This document shows positions 16,980-25,103 of a DNA stretch of 61,542 nt, piece by piece. The notes beneath the pieces were generated by a model. The model ran no database searches and was not told the DNA's origin. It saw only the letters and a list, made by a program, of their open reading frames with translations. Positions within the stretch are counted from its first letter, which is position 1; each line of letters begins with the position of its first letter. Position numbers and translations under genes: made by a program. The stretch is from Gemmatimonadota bacterium (lineage in GTDB: Bacteria > Gemmatimonadota > Gemmatimonadetes > Gemmatimonadales > Gemmatimonadaceae), in contig QHVE01000023.1 of the NCBI GenBank assembly GCA_003223455.1, positions 6,832 through 68,373 of the forward strand. The letters are read 5' to 3'.

Positions 16980-18644
16980 ATGATCATCAAGCCTGTGATC
17001 CTCACCGTGGACGACGATCCCGCCGTCCTCGGAGCGATCGACCGCGACCTCCGGCATCAGTACCGCCACGAGTATCGCGTCATGAAGGCCGCGTCGCCGG
17101 CGGAAGGGCTCGAGACCGCAAAGCAGCTCGCGGCGCGGGACACGCCGATCGCGATGTTCATCGTCGACCAGCGGATGCCGGAGATGTCGGGCATCGACGT
17201 GCTGCGCGAGGCGATCAAGCTGCACCCGAAGTCGCGGCGAGTGCTGCTCACGGCATACGCCGACACCGAGGTGGCGATCGCCGGCATCAATGAGATCGGG
17301 CTCGACCACTATCTCATGAAGCCATGGGATCCACCGGAGATGCGGCTCTACCCCGTGCTGGACGATCTGCTGGGCGAGTGGCGCGCCCGCACGCTGCCGA
17401 AGTTCAACGGGATTCGCGTATACGGCTCGCAGTGGTCGCCGCAGTCGTTCGCCGCGAAGGAGTTCCTGTCGCGCAATCGCGTGCCGTACGAGTGGGTGGA
17501 CGTGGACCAGGACGAGAAGGATCGTGCGCTCGTGCAATCGCTCACTGGCGACGTCACCAAGTTGCCCGTCGTCGTCTTCCCCGACGGCTCGCACCTCGTC
17601 GCGCCGACGACGTCGGCGCTCGCGACGAAGGCGGGGATGCAGACGCACGCGAAGGGCACGTTCTACGACGTCATCGTCGTGGGGGGCGGACCGGCGGGGC
17701 TCGCCAACGCGGTGTACGCGGCGTCCGAGGGTCTGCGCACCGTGCTCGTCGAATCCAACGCCGCGGGCGGACAGGCGGGGACGAGCTCGATGATCGAGAA
17801 CTACCTCGGCTTCCCCGCCGGCGTCACCGGCGCGGACCTGGCCCAGCGGGCGACGATGCAGGCGCGGAAGTTCGGCGCCGAGCTGCTCACGGGTCAGGAG
17901 GTCGTCGGGCTGCGGCGAGAGGATCCGTATCGCATCGTCGTGCTCGGCGACGGTACGGAGCTGTCCGCGTACTCCGTGGTGATCACGACGGGGATGAGCG
18001 CGCGCACCCTCGAGGCACCAGGCGTGGAGGCGCTCAACGGGCGCGGCGTCTACTACGGCGCGGCGATGACGGAATCGGGACGCGTCCGCGACCGGGAGAT
18101 CACCATCGTCGGGGGGGCGAACTCCGCCGGCCAGGGCGCGCTGTTCTTCTCGCGCTACGCCAGCCGCGTCACGATGCTGATCCGCGCCAACGACCTGCTG
18201 CCGATGATGTCGCACTATCTCGCCGATCGCATCCGCGCGACGCCGAACATCGACGTCGTGTGCAGCGTCGAGGTCGCGTGCGTGAACGGCAATGGCGCGC
18301 TCACGTCGGTGGTGGTGAAGTCGGTCGCCACGGGCGCCGAGCGCGTCATCCCGAGCGTGGCGATGTTCGTCTTCATCGGCGTGAAGCCGCATACCGATGC
18401 CTTCGCGGGGGTGCTCGAGCGTGACGAAGCGGGATTCATCATCACCGGCGCCGACCTGCCGAAGGAGCACGGCCGGCCGCGCGGATGGACGCTCGAGCGC
18501 GATCCGTTCATGTTCGAGACGAGCATTCCCGGCGTCTTCGCCGCGGGCGACGTCCGCGCAGGCGCCAACCGACGCGTCGCTGCCGCAGTGGGTGAAGGAT
18601 CGGCGGCGATCTACTCCGTCCACCGCTACCTGCGCACCGTGTGA
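16980..18644 (+). CDS. Response regulator fused to Grx-like and TrxR-like domains without redox cysteines
   Basis: About 554 residues. Residues 1-125 form a receiver with acidic DDD at 11-13, phosphoacceptor Asp63, Thr91 and Lys114. Residues 140-215 resemble glutaredoxin, but the CPxC site reads WSPQS. Residues 228-554 form a thioredoxin-reductase-like domain with an FAD motif (VGGGPAGL near 234) and an NADPH motif (GGANSAGQGA near 378), yet the CxxC position reads YGAAM. The protein can probably bind FAD and NADPH but not pass electrons through disulfides. ATG 16980 has AAGG 10 bases upstream. The stop overlaps the histidine kinase start (GTGA), identifying its likely partner. Confidence 0.92.
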   Translation: MIIKPVILTVDDDPAVLGAIDRDLRHQYRHEYRVMKAASPAEGLETAKQLAARDTPIAMFIVDQRMPEMSGIDVLREAIKLHPKSRRVLLTAYADTEVAIAGINEIGLDHYLMKPWDPPEMRLYPVLDDLLGEWRARTLPKFNGIRVYGSQWSPQSFAAKEFLSRNRVPYEWVDVDQDEKDRALVQSLTGDVTKLPVVVFPDGSHLVAPTTSALATKAGMQTHAKGTFYDVIVVGGGPAGLANAVYAASEGLRTVLVESNAAGGQAGTSSMIENYLGFPAGVTGADLAQRATMQARKFGAELLTGQEVVGLRREDPYRIVVLGDGTELSAYSVVITTGMSARTLEAPGVEALNGRGVYYGAAMTESGRVRDREITIVGGANSAGQGALFFSRYASRVTMLIRANDLLPMMSHYLADRIRATPNIDVVCSVEVACVNGNGALTSVVVKSVATGAERVIPSVAMFVFIGVKPHTDAFAGVLERDEAGFIITGADLPKEHGRPRGWTLERDPFMFETSIPGVFAAGDVRAGANRRVAAAVGEGSAAIYSVHRYLRTV

Positions 18645-20056
18645 CCGCCTCCCCTCCGACCACCCCCGTCAACGCCGATCTCGCGCCCCGTCTCGCGCAA
18701 CATCGCGCACTTCGTGAAGCGCCGGCCAGCGAGCACGCCTGGCTCCTCGCGCACGGGACGCGCCACGTCTACGAGGCCGGCGACGTCGTCACCCGGAAGG
18801 GCGAGCAGGCGCATCAGATGATCATCCTGTTCGACGGACACGTCGTGATCCGCGCCGACCGCGGCGCCGGGGCGCACAAGGTGTTCGAGTGGAAAGGCGG
18901 CGACGTCGGCGGCGCGATGCCGTATTCACGTGGCGCCTCACCCCCGCGCGATGCGTGCGCCGAGGAGCGGACCGAGGTCCTCGCGATCGACAAGGAGCAC
19001 TTCCCCGAGCTCGTGCGCGAGTGCCCCGTCGCCACCGCGGCGCTGGTGCACATCATGATCGACCGCGCACGCCAGTTCACCTCGGGCGACCTGCGCGACG
19101 AGAAGCTGGTCTCGCTCGGCAAGCTGGCAGCCGGACTCGCGCACGAGCTGAACAATCCCGCGTCGGCGGTGATGCGCAGCAGCAAGATCCTCATCGAGAG
19201 CCTGAGCAGTGCGGAGGAGGCGTCGCGCATCCTCGCCAGCGCGGGACTGACGCCGGAGCAGTTCGCGGCGATCGACAAGGCGCGGGCGATGTGCGACGCG
19301 GCGCGCGGCAACGCGCCCAGCACGCCGCTCGAGCGCGCGGACCGCGAGGACGAGCTCACCGACTGGCTCGCCGACCACCGCGCGACGCAGGAGTACGCGA
19401 TCCCACTCGCCGATACCGGCATCACCCCTGGCGCGCTCGACCTGCTCGCGCAGACGGTCAGCGGAGACGCGCTCGAGGCCGCGCTGGGGTGGATCTCGTC
19501 GTGCGTGCTCGTGAAGTCGCTGGCGAGCGAGATCGAGCATGCGGCGGAACGCATCCACGACCTCGTCGGCGCCGTGAAGGGGTTCTCGTACATGGACCAC
19601 GCACCGGCCGCGGAGCCGCTGGACATTCGCCGCGGCGTCGCCGACACGCTGACGATGTTGAGCAGCAAGGCCCGCGCGAAGGGCGTTCAGATCGCCGTCG
19701 AGATCCCGGACGACGTACCGCGCGTGCATGCGGTGGGCGCGGAGCTGAACCAGGTGTGGATGAACCTGCTCGACAACGCGATCGACGCCGTGGACAAGGG
19801 AGGGCACGTCACCGTGCGCGCGTCGCGCGAGCGGGAGCGCGTCGTCGTCGGCATCATCGACGACGGACCCGGAGTGCCCAAGGAGATCCAGGGGCGCATC
19901 TTCGATCCGTTCTTCACGACGAAGGGGGTCGGCGAGGGGACGGGGCTTGGCCTCGACATCGTGCGCCGGCTGCTCCAGCGCCACGATGGCGAGATCTCGC
20001 TCGACTCCGAGCCGGGACGCACCGAGTTCCAGGTGAGGCTCGAGGCAGAGCGGTGA
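18641..20056 (+). CDS. Cyclic-nucleotide-binding-domain histidine kinase
   Basis: About 471 residues. An N-terminal cNMP/Crp-like sensory domain (about 15-150) is followed by HisKA with His168 in LAHELNNPAS, then a helical insert of about 100 residues, and a HATPase_c with N, G1 (DDGPGVP) and G2 (GTGLGL) boxes. There is no membrane helix, so it senses a soluble signal. The preceding gene encodes a receiver-reductase fusion and overlaps by GTGA, so phosphotransfer to Asp63 of that protein is likely. The following oligogalacturonate lyase also overlaps by GTGA. Confidence 0.92.
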   Translation: MTASPPTTPVNADLAPRLAQHRALREAPASEHAWLLAHGTRHVYEAGDVVTRKGEQAHQMIILFDGHVVIRADRGAGAHKVFEWKGGDVGGAMPYSRGASPPRDACAEERTEVLAIDKEHFPELVRECPVATAALVHIMIDRARQFTSGDLRDEKLVSLGKLAAGLAHELNNPASAVMRSSKILIESLSSAEEASRILASAGLTPEQFAAIDKARAMCDAARGNAPSTPLERADREDELTDWLADHRATQEYAIPLADTGITPGALDLLAQTVSGDALEAALGWISSCVLVKSLASEIEHAAERIHDLVGAVKGFSYMDHAPAAEPLDIRRGVADTLTMLSSKARAKGVQIAVEIPDDVPRVHAVGAELNQVWMNLLDNAIDAVDKGGHVTVRASRERERVVVGIIDDGPGVPKEIQGRIFDPFFTTKGVGEGTGLGLDIVRRLLQRHDGEISLDSEPGRTEFQVRLEAER

Positions 20057-21369
20057 AGCCGGGACCGCTCACGGCACGACGTGCCGCGCGACGCCTGGGG
20101 CTCGCCGCGCTGCTGCTCGGCGTCGCCGGTGCCACGCCGCTCGGCGCGTTCGACGATCCGCCGACGGACTGGATCGATCCCGACACGGGCCACCGCGTGA
20201 TCCGCATCTCCGCCGAGCCGGGAAGTCAGACGCTGTACTTCCACGACAATGCCTACACGCCGGACGGCGACAAGTACGTCTTCAGCAGCCCGAGCGGGAT
20301 CATGGTGCTCGATCTCGCGACGCTCGGGACGTCGCCGCCCCGGCCGGAGCTCGCCGTGCCCGGCGGGACGGGCGCGTACGCCGCACGACGCACGCGAGAG
20401 ATCTATTTCGTGAAGCGGCAGCCAGGCGCACCGCGTGGGGCCGGGGGCCAGGTGTTCGCGTATCAGGTCGACACGAAGCAGATCCGCCCCGTGCCGAACG
20501 CGACGCGCCCGCTGATCAACGCAGACGAGACGTTCACCGTCGCGCCGATCGTGGCCGAGGATCCCACGGGAAAGACGCCGCGCCCACCGCGCCGCGTAGC
20601 GCGGCCGCAGCTCGAGCGGATGTTCCCGGGGAAGACGCTGGCCGAGCTGACACCGGAGCAGCGGTACGCCGTGACGAAGGAGGAGGGGCTCGCGCGCCGC
20701 GCGCTCGATCCCGAGCCGATGGCGTTCGTCTTCACGAACCTGAAGACGGCGAAGGCCGACACCGTCGGCTATCAGTACGGCTGGCTGAACCACATGCAGT
20801 TCAACCCGAAGGATCCGAACCTCCTGCTCTACTGCCACGAGGGCACCTGGCACGAGGTGGACCGCATCTGGACGATCCGCACCGACGGATCGGAGATGAC
20901 GCTCCGGCACAGGCGCTCGATGGACATGGAGATCGCCGGCCACGAGTTCTGGAGCTGGGACGGCCGCACGATCTGGTACGATCTGCAGACGCCACGCAGT
21001 CAGGTCTTCTGGATCGCCGGCGTCGACATCGCCACGGGGCAGCGGACGCAATACCGCGTCGATCGCGACGCGTGGTCGGTGCACTACAACGTGTCGCGCG
21101 ACGATTCGATGTTCATGGGCGACGGTGGAGACGAGACGCAGGTCTCCTTCGCGCCGAACGGCCGGTGGATCAACCTGTTCACCGTGCAGCGCGACAGCAC
21201 GCTGAAGCGCGAGAAGCTGGTGAACATGGCGAAGCACAACTACGTCACCGGCCAGGGGGGCGTGGAGCCGAACGGCTCGATCACCCCCGACAGGAAGTGG
21301 GTGATCTTCACCGGCAACTTCCAGGGCGCGCGGCACGTCTACGCCGTGTCCACGGCGAAGGCGCGCTGA
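20053..21369 (+). CDS. Secreted oligogalacturonate lyase (PL22-like)
   Basis: About 438 residues with a signal peptide (LGLAALLLGVAGATPLGA). The mature part is a beta-propeller with the oligogalacturonide lyase pattern: WLNHMQFNPKDPNLLLYCHE, GHEFWSWDG and SVHYNVSRDD supply the histidines and glutamine expected to bind the metal. The enzyme cleaves unsaturated pectin oligomers by beta-elimination. GTG 20053 overlaps the histidine kinase stop (GTGA), so it is cotranslated with the redox two-component pair, an unexpected pairing. Assignment to family is good, exact substrate less so. Confidence 0.87.
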   Translation: MKPGPLTARRAARRLGLAALLLGVAGATPLGAFDDPPTDWIDPDTGHRVIRISAEPGSQTLYFHDNAYTPDGDKYVFSSPSGIMVLDLATLGTSPPRPELAVPGGTGAYAARRTREIYFVKRQPGAPRGAGGQVFAYQVDTKQIRPVPNATRPLINADETFTVAPIVAEDPTGKTPRPPRRVARPQLERMFPGKTLAELTPEQRYAVTKEEGLARRALDPEPMAFVFTNLKTAKADTVGYQYGWLNHMQFNPKDPNLLLYCHEGTWHEVDRIWTIRTDGSEMTLRHRRSMDMEIAGHEFWSWDGRTIWYDLQTPRSQVFWIAGVDIATGQRTQYRVDRDAWSVHYNVSRDDSMFMGDGGDETQVSFAPNGRWINLFTVQRDSTLKREKLVNMAKHNYVTGQGGVEPNGSITPDRKWVIFTGNFQGARHVYAVSTAKAR

Positions 21370-21418
21370 GCGGACGTCGATGCAGCGCACCTAACGGGGC
21401 TCGCGAACCTGAAGAGCC

Positions 21419-22024
21419 TCAGCGAGCAGCCGTCGAGTGCCGCTGGAGCCGCGACGTGAGGTGCCGCTTCACGTCGGGCCACTCGTCGAGCAGGATGCTG
21501 TAGATGTAGGTGTCTCGCGCCGTGCCGTCGCGCCGCGGCGCATGATGGCGGATCACGCCGTCGCGCTTCGCGCCGATCCCCTCGATGGCACGCTGCGAGC
21601 GGAAGTTGAAGTTGTCCGTGCGCAGCCCCACCACCCGGCATCCCACCGTCTCGAAGGCGTGACCGAGCAGAAGCAGCTTGCACGCCGTGTTCACGTGGCT
21701 GCGCTGGCAGCGCTGGGCGTAGAACGTGTAGCCGATCTCCACGCGATCGACCGCGGGAACGATGTCGTGGTACCGCGTGGACCCGAGGACGTCGCCGGAC
21801 GCGGCGTCTCGCACCGCCCAGGGCAGCATGTGTCCCGCTGCCATCCCCTCGTTCGCGGTGGCGATGTACTGCGCGACCTGATCGGGGGCCGGCACCGCCG
21901 TGTACCACAGCTCCCACAGCCGGCCGTCCGACGCCGCGAGGCGGACGCCGGCTTCGTGCGCGAGCGTCAGCGGCTCGAGGCGCACGCCGTGCCCCTCGAG
22001 CGTGACCGGTCCCAGCGTGATCAC
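21419..22024 (-). CDS. GNAT family N-acetyltransferase (RimJ/RimL type)
   Basis: About 201 residues with RimJ/RimL-like order: GVRLEPLTLAH, a TRYHDI strand, EIGYTFYAQRCQRSHVNTACKLLLLGHAFE containing the acetyl-CoA loop, then NFNFRSQRAIEGIGAKRDGVIR. It probably acetylates an amino group on a small molecule or protein. GTG 22024 overlaps the stop of the asparaginase-type gene upstream (GTGA), so the two are coupled. The remaining upstream open frame is shadow. Confidence 0.9.
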   Translation of the reverse strand: MITLGPVTLEGHGVRLEPLTLAHEAGVRLAASDGRLWELWYTAVPAPDQVAQYIATANEGMAAGHMLPWAVRDAASGDVLGSTRYHDIVPAVDRVEIGYTFYAQRCQRSHVNTACKLLLLGHAFETVGCRVVGLRTDNFNFRSQRAIEGIGAKRDGVIRHHAPRRDGTARDTYIYSILLDEWPDVKRHLTSRLQRHSTAAR

Positions 22025-23196
22025 GGCTTCACCAGCGTCCCCGAGATCGGTTTCCCCGTCGGGCGCTCGGAGCGCTTGAAGAGGTAGGCGAACGGCACCT
22101 CGCGCGCGCCCTGCGCGTCGCACACGGCATACGAGCCGCCCTCGTACGACGCCGCGCCGGCCATCTCCCCCTTCTTGTTGATCGCGTAGTACTCGAGGTC
22201 GAAGTAGGGTCGGCCGCGCTCGTTCAGCAATCGCTTCTCGGTCATGGCGATGACCCGCTCCATGACTTTCATGAGCGCGGCCTCGGGCGACATCCCCATC
22301 CGCATGAACTCCACGGCGAGGAATGCGCCGCACACCTTGATGTTCGCCTCGCCGCGCCCCGTCGACCCTGCCGCGCCCACCTCGTTGTCGCAGTACTGCC
22401 CCGCCCCGATGATCGGGCTGTCGCCGATGCGCCCGGGAATCTTCCACGACAGCCCCGACGTCGACGTGACGGAGCCGATGTCGCCCGTGGCCGTCACGGC
22501 GCAGACGTTCACCGTGCCGTAGGTGTGCGGCACGCCGCGCTCGTCGAACACGAGGTGCGAACCGCGGGTCCGGCGCATCGAGCTTCGCGGCGGCGCCACC
22601 GGCTTCGCGATCCGGACGTCGTCCTTGTGGTCGAGCCTGTTGTCTTCGGCGTTCAGGTTCGCCTTCCAGCGCAGGTAGTACTGCCGGCTCTTCTCGGTGA
22701 GCAGGTTCTGCGGCGCGAACCCCATCTCGATCGCGAACCGTCGCGCCCCGGGGCCGACGAGCATGATGTGATCGGTGTAGTCCATCACGGCCTTCGCGAC
22801 GAGCGACGGTGTCGCGATGTCCTCGAGCGAAGCGACGGCGCCGGCGCGCCTGCTCGGACCGTGCATCACGCTCGCGTCGAGCTGGACGACGCCGTCGCTG
22901 TTGGGCAGCCCGCCCAGCCCCACCGACTGGTCCTCCGGATCGAGCTCCTGGATGTTCGCCGCGGCGATCGCGGCGTCGAGCGGATCGGCGCCGGCCACGA
23001 GCCGATCGTAGGCGACCCTCACGCCGCGGAGGGCGTTGTCGCTCGCGATCACGGCGGGGCGTCCCGCGGTCGTGCGCATCGGTCGCAGCTCGGCGCGGTC
23101 GACGACGCTGACGATCGTCGGCTCGGAGCGCACCGGAAGAACGAGACCGGCTGCCGCGGCGGCGCCGGTACCGAGAAATTCACGACGAGTGGTCAT
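22021..23196 (-). CDS. Tat-exported N4-(beta-N-acetylglucosaminyl)-L-asparaginase-like hydrolase
   Basis: A 391-residue N-terminal nucleophile hydrolase. The start carries a twin-arginine motif (MTTRREFLGTGAAAA). The autocleavage site is HTYGTVNV, which would expose Thr228 as nucleophile; the residue before Thr is Gly, not Asp as in the Flavobacterium enzyme. The GRIGDSPIIGAGQYCDNE and GAAGSTGRGEANI blocks are the substrate loop of aspartylglucosaminidases. The enzyme would release asparagine or aspartate from glycoasparagines or related isoaspartyl compounds in the periplasm. It is translationally coupled to the GNAT gene. Confidence 0.9.
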   Translation of the reverse strand: MTTRREFLGTGAAAAAGLVLPVRSEPTIVSVVDRAELRPMRTTAGRPAVIASDNALRGVRVAYDRLVAGADPLDAAIAAANIQELDPEDQSVGLGGLPNSDGVVQLDASVMHGPSRRAGAVASLEDIATPSLVAKAVMDYTDHIMLVGPGARRFAIEMGFAPQNLLTEKSRQYYLRWKANLNAEDNRLDHKDDVRIAKPVAPPRSSMRRTRGSHLVFDERGVPHTYGTVNVCAVTATGDIGSVTSTSGLSWKIPGRIGDSPIIGAGQYCDNEVGAAGSTGRGEANIKVCGAFLAVEFMRMGMSPEAALMKVMERVIAMTEKRLLNERGRPYFDLEYYAINKKGEMAGAASYEGGSYAVCDAQGAREVPFAYLFKRSERPTGKPISGTLVKP

Positions 23197-23235
23197 TCGG
23201 AGGTCGGGGGTTCGGGGGTCCGGCGGTCGAGGCGA

Positions 23236-23718
23236 TCAGTCGGCGTCGACGATCCGGCCGGAGCGATGGACGGCGGAGAGCTCGTCCGTCAGCTGTTCGC
23301 CGAGATGTGGCCGGCCGTCGAAGCGGGCGGGCGTGTTCTGGTACATCGTGATGCGAGGCTCGCCGTTCTCGAGCACCGCGACGACGCTCTGAATCGCGTT
23401 TCGCTCCGGCATGATCGCGGTTTGACCGGGTGGCACCATGCCGGCGACGGCGCGCAGCAGCATCGCACCGGGTCCGAGCGGGCGGACCTCGCGCACCCTG
23501 GCGACATACGTGGCCGGCGTGTGGTCGGCGAAGATGCGCCCGAGCTCCGACTCGATCGCATCGCGGCCGTCCATCTCGGAGCCGTCGAACCCGACCGTGC
23601 CACCGTGCGTCGCGAACTGCGCCGCGAACGCGGCCGCATCCCGCGAGTTCCACGCCTCGAGCACGCGCGTATACAGCGTCACGACGGCATCGCGCGTCAG
23701 CGCAGAGTCAGCGGGCAT
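23236..23718 (-). CDS. SnoaL-like / DUF4440-type protein
   Basis: About 160 residues with the cone-shaped alpha+beta pattern of the SnoaL/NTF2 superfamily: an N-terminal helix (DAVVTLYTRVLEAWNSRDAAAFAAQF) followed by five strands and ending in a strand with TMYQNTPARFDG. SgcJ/EcaC family members of this fold have unclear function. ATG 23718 gives the usual short N-terminus; the longer upstream frame overlaps the cutC promoter. It is divergent from cutC. Confidence 0.85.
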   Translation of the reverse strand: MPADSALTRDAVVTLYTRVLEAWNSRDAAAFAAQFATHGGTVGFDGSEMDGRDAIESELGRIFADHTPATYVARVREVRPLGPGAMLLRAVAGMVPPGQTAIMPERNAIQSVVAVLENGEPRITMYQNTPARFDGRPHLGEQLTDELSAVHRSGRIVDAD

Positions 23719-23779
23719 GTCGACCAATATGTGCGCCCACGAGGTCGACGCGTAAGCGCATCGGCGCGAGATTCGTCCC

Positions 23780-24448
23780 ATGACGATTCTCATCGAGGCG
23801 GCCGTCGAGTCGCTCGACGATGCTCACGCGGCGCTCGCCGGCGGCGCCGACCGGCTGGAGCTCTGCGCCGATCTCGACGCCGGCGGCACCACGCCCGATC
23901 GTGCGCTGGTGACGGAGCTGGTGGCGCGCGTCAGCGTCCCCGTGCTCGTGATGATCCGCCCGCGTCCTGGCGACTTCGTCTACTCGCGCGCCGAGCTGGA
24001 TCGCATGCGCGGTGACGTCGCGGAAGCGCTCCACCTCGGCGCCACCGGCGTCGTGCTCGGGGTCCTCGACGCGTCGCGCCACGTGGACGAAGCCGCGATG
24101 CGCGAGCTGCTCGGCGCGGCGGGAGGACGGCCGGTCACCTTTCACCGTGCGATCGACGAGACTCCCGACGTGCTCGGGGCAATCGACTCGCTCGCGTCGC
24201 TGGGTGTGGCGCGCGTGCTGTCGTCGGGTGCGGCGCCGACGGCAGCCGAAGGCGCCGCGACGCTCGCCGCGATGGTCGAGCGCGCGGGGAACGCGCTGCG
24301 TGTGGTGGCGGGGGGCGGCGTGCGCGCCCCCGTCGTCGCGGCGCTCGTGCGGCGCTCCGGCGTGCGCGAGGTACACGCGCGCTGCGGCGGCGACATGGCG
24401 CGCATTCGAGGCATCCGTTCGGCCCTCGGCGGGGCGCGCGAGCAGTGA
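23780..24448 (+). CDS. cutC: CutC family copper homeostasis protein
   Basis: A 222-residue TIM-barrel protein typical of CutC: EAAVESLDDAHAALAGGADRLELCA at the start, then VPVLVMIRPRPGDFVYS, GVVLGVLDA, VTFHRAIDE and VARVLSSGAAP, and the HARCGG end motif. CutC proteins are linked to copper tolerance, though the biochemical role is disputed. The strongly conserved cysteine and histidines near the barrel mouth are present. It is divergent from the SnoaL-like gene and ends convergent with the lipoprotein. Confidence 0.93.
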   Translation: MTILIEAAVESLDDAHAALAGGADRLELCADLDAGGTTPDRALVTELVARVSVPVLVMIRPRPGDFVYSRAELDRMRGDVAEALHLGATGVVLGVLDASRHVDEAAMRELLGAAGGRPVTFHRAIDETPDVLGAIDSLASLGVARVLSSGAAPTAAEGAATLAAMVERAGNALRVVAGGGVRAPVVAALVRRSGVREVHARCGGDMARIRGIRSALGGAREQ

Positions 24449-24471
24449 GCGCGGCCCGGCGCGCCGAAGCG

Positions 24472-24900
24472 CTACGGGTGGCGGATCGCCAGCGCGATCT
24501 GCTGGAGCCGGCTCCAGAGCGCGCGCTCGATCGGATCGTCGCTGTTGCGCACTTCGTGCTCCCCGCTCTGCACGATCCCGCCGAGCTGCTTGCGACGATA
24601 CGTGCCCGCCAGCACGACGCGCGACGTGGCCGCCGAGCCCGAGATCGTCGCGCGGAACACCGCCTCGGCGTCTCCCTGCTTGAACGGCTCCGTCTCCGGC
24701 TGCGACCCCGACGTCAGCGTCGCGCGCACCGCATAGCCTTCCTCACGGAACGTCGTGAGCGTGCGCCGCACCGCCTCGGAGCGCGACACCGCCAGATCGA
24801 TGGTGACGCTGCGTTCCTCGGGCGTGCCGCGAAACAACCCGCAGCCCGCGAGCGAACCGAGGAGCGCCAGGGCGAGGACGGCGCGTGGATGCCGGATCAT
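24472..24900 (-). CDS. Putative lipoprotein
   Basis: A 142-residue protein with lipobox LAGC near residue 20 after a short hydrophobic signal (AVLALALLGSLAGC). The mature part is mixed alpha/beta with no known motif (for example SRSEAVRRTLTTFREEGYAV). It overlaps no neighbour, converging with cutC. The array of GTGACTCA repeats begins 36 bases upstream of its ATG at 24900, in the expected promoter region. Confidence 0.83.
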   Translation of the reverse strand: MIRHPRAVLALALLGSLAGCGLFRGTPEERSVTIDLAVSRSEAVRRTLTTFREEGYAVRATLTSGSQPETEPFKQGDAEAVFRATISGSAATSRVVLAGTYRRKQLGGIVQSGEHEVRNSDDPIERALWSRLQQIALAIRHP

Positions 24901-24935
24901 GGTGCGGAGGGGCGCAGGAAGTTTGCCAGCAGGAA

Positions 24936-24991
24936 GTGACTCAGTGACTCAGTGACTCAGTGACTCAGTGACTCAGTGACTCAGTGACTCA
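24936..24991 (+). repeat. GTGACTCA tandem array, copy A
   Basis: Seven perfect copies of the octamer GTGACTCA. It runs directly into GTGGAACGG and the hairpin at 24996-25031. On the other side of the hairpin two degenerate units read TGAGTCAC, so the array is partly mirrored. Copy B lies at 36603-36674. Confidence 0.97.
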
Positions 24992-24995
24992 GTGG

Positions 24996-25031
24996 AACGG
25001 CCTCGGGATGCTCCTGTCTCCCGAGGCCGTT
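24996..25031. terminator. Hairpin attached to GTGACTCA array, copy A
   Basis: Arms 24996-25008 (AACGGCCTCGGGA) and 25019-25031 pair perfectly with a 10-base loop. On the minus strand it follows the ABC permease stop and could end that operon. The stem is identical to the one at 36679-36714 while the loops differ. Confidence 0.85.
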
Positions 25032-25037
25032 TCTGAG

Positions 25038-25103
25038 TCACTGAGTCACAGCGGCGCGGAGCGCCGCGCATCACTGAGTCACAGCGGCGCGGAGCGCCGC
25101 GCG
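25038..25103. repeat. 33-bp direct duplication with an internal palindrome
   Basis: Two adjacent 33-base copies (25038-25070 and 25071-25103) differ only in the last base. Each carries CACTGAGTCAC, an octamer-array-like piece, followed by a GC-rich palindrome GCGGCGC-GGA-GCGCCGC. The second copy ends exactly at the ABC permease stop codon (25104). Confidence 0.92.

Noticed and set aside
24936-24991. Possible CRISPR array from GTGACTCA repeats
   Set aside because: Units are eight bases and directly adjacent without spacers; no cas gene is present.
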